From Deltaproteobacteria bacterium (GTDB taxonomy: Bacteria; Chloroflexota; Dehalococcoidia; Dehalococcoidales; BS750m-G39), in the NCBI GenBank assembly GCA_030606505.1, contig JAUWGI010000020.1, positions 1 to 8,509 on the forward strand: a stretch of DNA of 8,509 nt, written 5' to 3'. Every line of letters starts with the position of its first letter. The stretch's first letter is position 1. This document shows, one piece after another, positions 6,838-8,509 of the stretch. Under the pieces are notes generated by a model. It did not search any database. It was not told the DNA's origin and saw only the letters and a program-made list of their open reading frames with translations. Both the position numbers and the translations under genes were made by a program.

Positions 6838-7140
6838 CTAATCGCGTATGCCAACGCCCCCCGTTTTATGGATATGATCGGGGACATATGGCAGCAAAGC
6901 CAGGTGCCTCGCCCTCTTTATCGCCTCGGCCAGGGCACGCTGATGCTTAGCGCAGGTGCCAGTCTTGCGGCGGGGCTCAATCTTTCCCCTATCCGATATG
7001 TAGCGGCGTAACTTAGCCGGCTCTTTGTAGTCTATCACCTCGACACTATCCATACAAAAAGAGCAATGCTTGCGCCTGGGTATATACCTTCCCCTGCCCC
7101 GTCTTCTTCCCTCTGGCTCGGCAGAATTTTGTCCAGCCAT
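6838..7140 (-). CDS. rpsR: 30S ribosomal protein S18
   Basis: A 100-residue protein with the S18 core: [10 protein letters not shown] (45-54) and the hallmark [11 protein letters not shown] leading into [18 protein letters not shown]26-x2-C29 and C63-x2-H66 look like a zinc-type site, found in the C+ form of S18. The N-terminus is a basic, Arg/Gly-rich extension (11-23) and the C-terminus extends beyond ALLPY by 15 residues. S18 pairs with S6 on the 30S platform, and its partner gene rpsF is two genes upstream. The ATG has a modest AGGTGA site 10 nt upstream. The gene usually next in this operon, rplI, is absent; a terminator follows. Confidence 0.97.
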   Translation of the reverse strand: MAGQNSAEPEGRRRGRGRYIPRRKHCSFCMDSVEVIDYKEPAKLRRYISDRGKIEPRRKTGTCAKHQRALAEAIKRARHLALLPYVPDHIHKTGGVGIRD

Positions 7141-7183
7141 AACTACTAAATCACCTAAACCCTTCTAATAAAATTACCGAATC

Positions 7184-7603
7184 CTAGCTTTCTTCAGGAA
7201 ATGGAATGTCTTCCGGTTCCGGTTCGGCGTGAGCGGCTTCCTCAGTTCCCTCAGCGGGAAGGGGAGCCAATGCCTGCTTATCTAGAAAGAGCACCCGGTT
7301 AGCTATCACTTCGCTTCGCGAGCGCCGCTGTCCGTCCTGACCCTCCCAGGTACGCGTGCGCAGCCTGCCCTCGGCATAAACACGCTGGCCCTTAGTCAAA
7401 AACTGGTTGCAATTTTCGGCTAGCCTATTCCAGGCGACCACGGTAAACCACTCCGTCTCCTGCTTCCGCTCACCTTCGGGGGTAGTATAGACCCAGTTAG
7501 TGGCAACACGAAACGAGGTTACCGGATTACCATTGGGAGTAAAGCGCATTTCGGGGTCAGTGCCCACATTCCCTATAATCATCACTTTATTCAAGGTCAA
7601 CAT
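7184..7603 (-). CDS. ssb: single-stranded DNA-binding protein
   Basis: A 139-residue SSB: an OB-fold (about 1-110) with LNKVMIIGNVGTDPEMRFTPNG, the ETEWFTVVAWNRLAE segment and VYAEGRLRTRTWEGQDGQ, then a short acidic tail (about 112-139). It binds and protects single-stranded DNA and recruits replication and repair proteins through its tail. The tail carries the usual DIPF, but four residues (PEES) follow it. Start ATG has GGAAGGAG 8 nt upstream. The rpsF-ssb-rpsR order is the common bacterial operon. The region from 7604 to 7662 separating it from rpsF has only the ribosome binding site. Confidence 0.97.
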   Translation of the reverse strand: MLTLNKVMIIGNVGTDPEMRFTPNGNPVTSFRVATNWVYTTPEGERKQETEWFTVVAWNRLAENCNQFLTKGQRVYAEGRLRTRTWEGQDGQRRSRSEVIANRVLFLDKQALAPLPAEGTEEAAHAEPEPEDIPFPEES

Positions 7604-7662
7604 CGCCCTAAACTCCTTCCGCCCTCCTCCAAACCAGCCAAAAACAAACCCTCTATGACTTC

Positions 7663-7971
7663 CTACTCAAGATTAACCAACAAATGTCGCAGAACATCCT
7701 CAGAAATCTGCAGGCTTGCTTCCAGCTGTTTAGTGAATTTGGGCTGCATTTTGAACCGACTCAACACATAGCTACCCTCCATAAAATGCTTTATCGGATA
7801 CGCCAGCCTTTTTTTGCCCCATGGCTCAACAGCCGAAACAGTGCCGCCATTGTCAGTAATAAAGCGACTTACGCCATCCATTATGCCATCGGCAGCCTCG
7901 TTGGCCACCTCCGGACTGATAATCACCACCAGTTCGTAATCACGCAGCTTCTTATCTTCTTTAACCGCCAT
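7663..7971 (-). CDS. rpsF: 30S ribosomal protein S6
   Basis: A 102-residue protein with S6 landmarks: LRDYELVVIISPE at the start, a GGTVSAVEPWGKKRLAYPIKH block (42-62), and a YVLSRFKM strand. S6 binds S18 and 16S rRNA on the 30S platform. First gene of the rpsF-ssb-rpsR operon; ATG at 7971 is preceded by AGAGGAG, and a promoter sits just upstream. Length matches the family. Confidence 0.97.
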   Translation of the reverse strand: MAVKEDKKLRDYELVVIISPEVANEAADGIMDGVSRFITDNGGTVSAVEPWGKKRLAYPIKHFMEGSYVLSRFKMQPKFTKQLEASLQISEDVLRHLLVNLE

Positions 7972-7997
7972 ATTCTCCTCTATAAACTTGGTGAGAC

Positions 7998-8027
7998 ATT
8001 ATAGCACACAAAAAGAAAAGCAAACAA
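7998..8027 (-). promoter_or_regulatory. extended -10 promoter of rpsF-ssb-rpsR
   Basis: On the minus strand TATAAT (8003-7998) is preceded by TGC, giving an extended -10, with TTGTTT (8027-8022) 18 bp upstream as the -35. The expected start lies near 7991, giving a leader of about 20 nt before the rpsF ATG. Confidence 0.75.
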
Positions 8028-8053
8028 CACTTCGGAGTAACCCACCAGCCAGC

Positions 8054-8082
8054 TTGACACGATAGCACACCCCTGATAGACT
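8054..8082 (+). promoter_or_regulatory. promoter of the tRNA-Asp gene
   Basis: On the plus strand an exact TTGACA (8054-8059) and TAGACT (8077-8082) are spaced by 17 bp. A start near 8089 would give a roughly 40-nt 5' leader for RNase P to remove. It is back to back with the rpsF promoter. Confidence 0.65.
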
Positions 8083-8130
8083 TTGGCTAAAGGGTTCCAC
8101 TACTGACCCTTGACCACTTCACAATAGCGC

Positions 8131-8207
8131 GGCCCCGTGGTGTAGCGGTCTAACATGCCACCCTGTCACGGTGGAGATCGGGGGTTCGAATCCCCCCGGG
8201 GTCGCCA
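8131..8207 (+). tRNA. tRNA-Asp (GUC)
   Basis: A full cloverleaf can be drawn. Acceptor stem: GGCCCCG with CGGGGTC, one G-U pair. D-stem: GTGT/ACAT, one G-U pair. Anticodon stem: CCACC/GGTGG around loop CTGTCAC, anticodon GTC at 8165-8167. T-stem: GGGGG/CCCCC with loop TTCGAAT. The discriminator is G73, as expected for Asp, and CCA is encoded in the genome (8205-8207). It is the only plus-strand gene in the window, diverging from rpsF and converging on the partial CDS 26 bp away. No terminator is obvious after it. Confidence 0.97.
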
Positions 8208-8233
8208 CCCCAAAATTCGGCGGAAGCGGCAGG

Positions 8234-8509
8234 TTACGAAATCTCCTTCTCTATATAACGGAAGAAGTCTGGCCGGAACGGGTCCCACCTGCCCACCAGC
8301 CGGTCAAAGGCAGGCTCAGGGAAGGTTTCCTTAAATATTCGGTAGTAGTACAGCTCCTCCACGGAAGATAGCCAGGGATTACCCTCTATCCGGTTATGTT
8401 CTTCGAGTTCCTTTTCTGTAATGTGTTTCTCCGCCATTTGGCGCATGATAAAGGCCACCCCCGACCCCTGGGCAAAGAACCGCTTTGTCTGGTAGATGAT
8501 ATGTTCGGG
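8234..8509 (-). CDS. hypothetical protein, C-terminal part (5' end outside window)
   Basis: An open frame of 91 codons enters from the right edge (first residues PEHIIYQTKRFFAQGSGVAF) and ends at TAA 8234. An internal GTG at 8458 has no good ribosome binding site, so the gene very probably starts beyond the window. The visible part is soluble-looking, rich in aromatic and charged residues (ELYYYRIFKETFPEP, then RWDPFRPDFFRYIEKEIS), with no membrane segment or motif I recognise. The codon and residue composition look like real coding sequence. It is convergent with tRNA-Asp, 26 bp apart, and no terminator is seen between them. I assign no function. Confidence 0.7.
   Translation of the reverse strand, partial: PEHIIYQTKRFFAQGSGVAFIMRQMAEKHITEKELEEHNRIEGNPWLSSVEELYYYRIFKETFPEPAFDRLVGRWDPFRPDFFRYIEKEIS

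Overview
This is a compact bacterial chromosomal segment of core genes. Nearly everything is on the minus strand; the one exception is a tRNA-Asp gene. GC content is moderate, genes overlap or nearly touch, and no mobile element, CRISPR array or phage gene is visible. YidC has no large periplasmic domain, KhpB/Jag follows it, and the isoleucyl-tRNA synthetase is of the long, Thermus/eukaryote-like IleRS2 type. Together these suggest a non-proteobacterial lineage; a Chloroflexota (Dehalococcoidia-like) genome is my best guess, from gene style only and with low confidence.

Reading the minus strand from the right edge: (1) an unrecognised CDS truncated by the window edge (8234-8509), convergent with tRNA-Asp(GUC) at 8131-8207, which has its own sigma70-type promoter. 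(2) A ribosomal/replication operon rpsF-ssb-rpsR (7971 to 6838), driven by an extended -10 promoter and closed by a Rho-independent terminator near 6770-6808. (3) A promoter with consensus -35 and -10 hexamers (18-bp spacer) starting a long co-directional run: rpmH, rnpA, yidD, a PQQ-type beta-propeller lipoprotein, yidC, khpB (jag), a DUF169 protein and ileS, which leaves the window at position 1. The only sizeable gap in that run is the 153-nt leader of ileS, which contains three nested complementary segments.

Functionally, run (3) joins ribosome assembly (L34), tRNA maturation (RNase P protein), membrane-protein insertion (YidD, YidC), an RNA-binding regulator (KhpB) and isoleucine charging. 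The beta-propeller lipoprotein sits between the two membrane-insertion genes and is translationally coupled to yidD by a 4-nt overlap, which makes a role at the membrane surface near YidC an attractive but unproven idea.

I see no novel multi-gene system. The most interesting points are within genes: IleRS carries GIHH where the class I signature HxGH is expected, a swap known from some IleRS2 enzymes and linked to mupirocin hyper-resistance; its second signature is KMSKA; YidC has Asn42 where the conserved groove arginine is expected; and the basic C-terminal tail of YidC is encoded in a 113-nt out-of-frame overlap with khpB.
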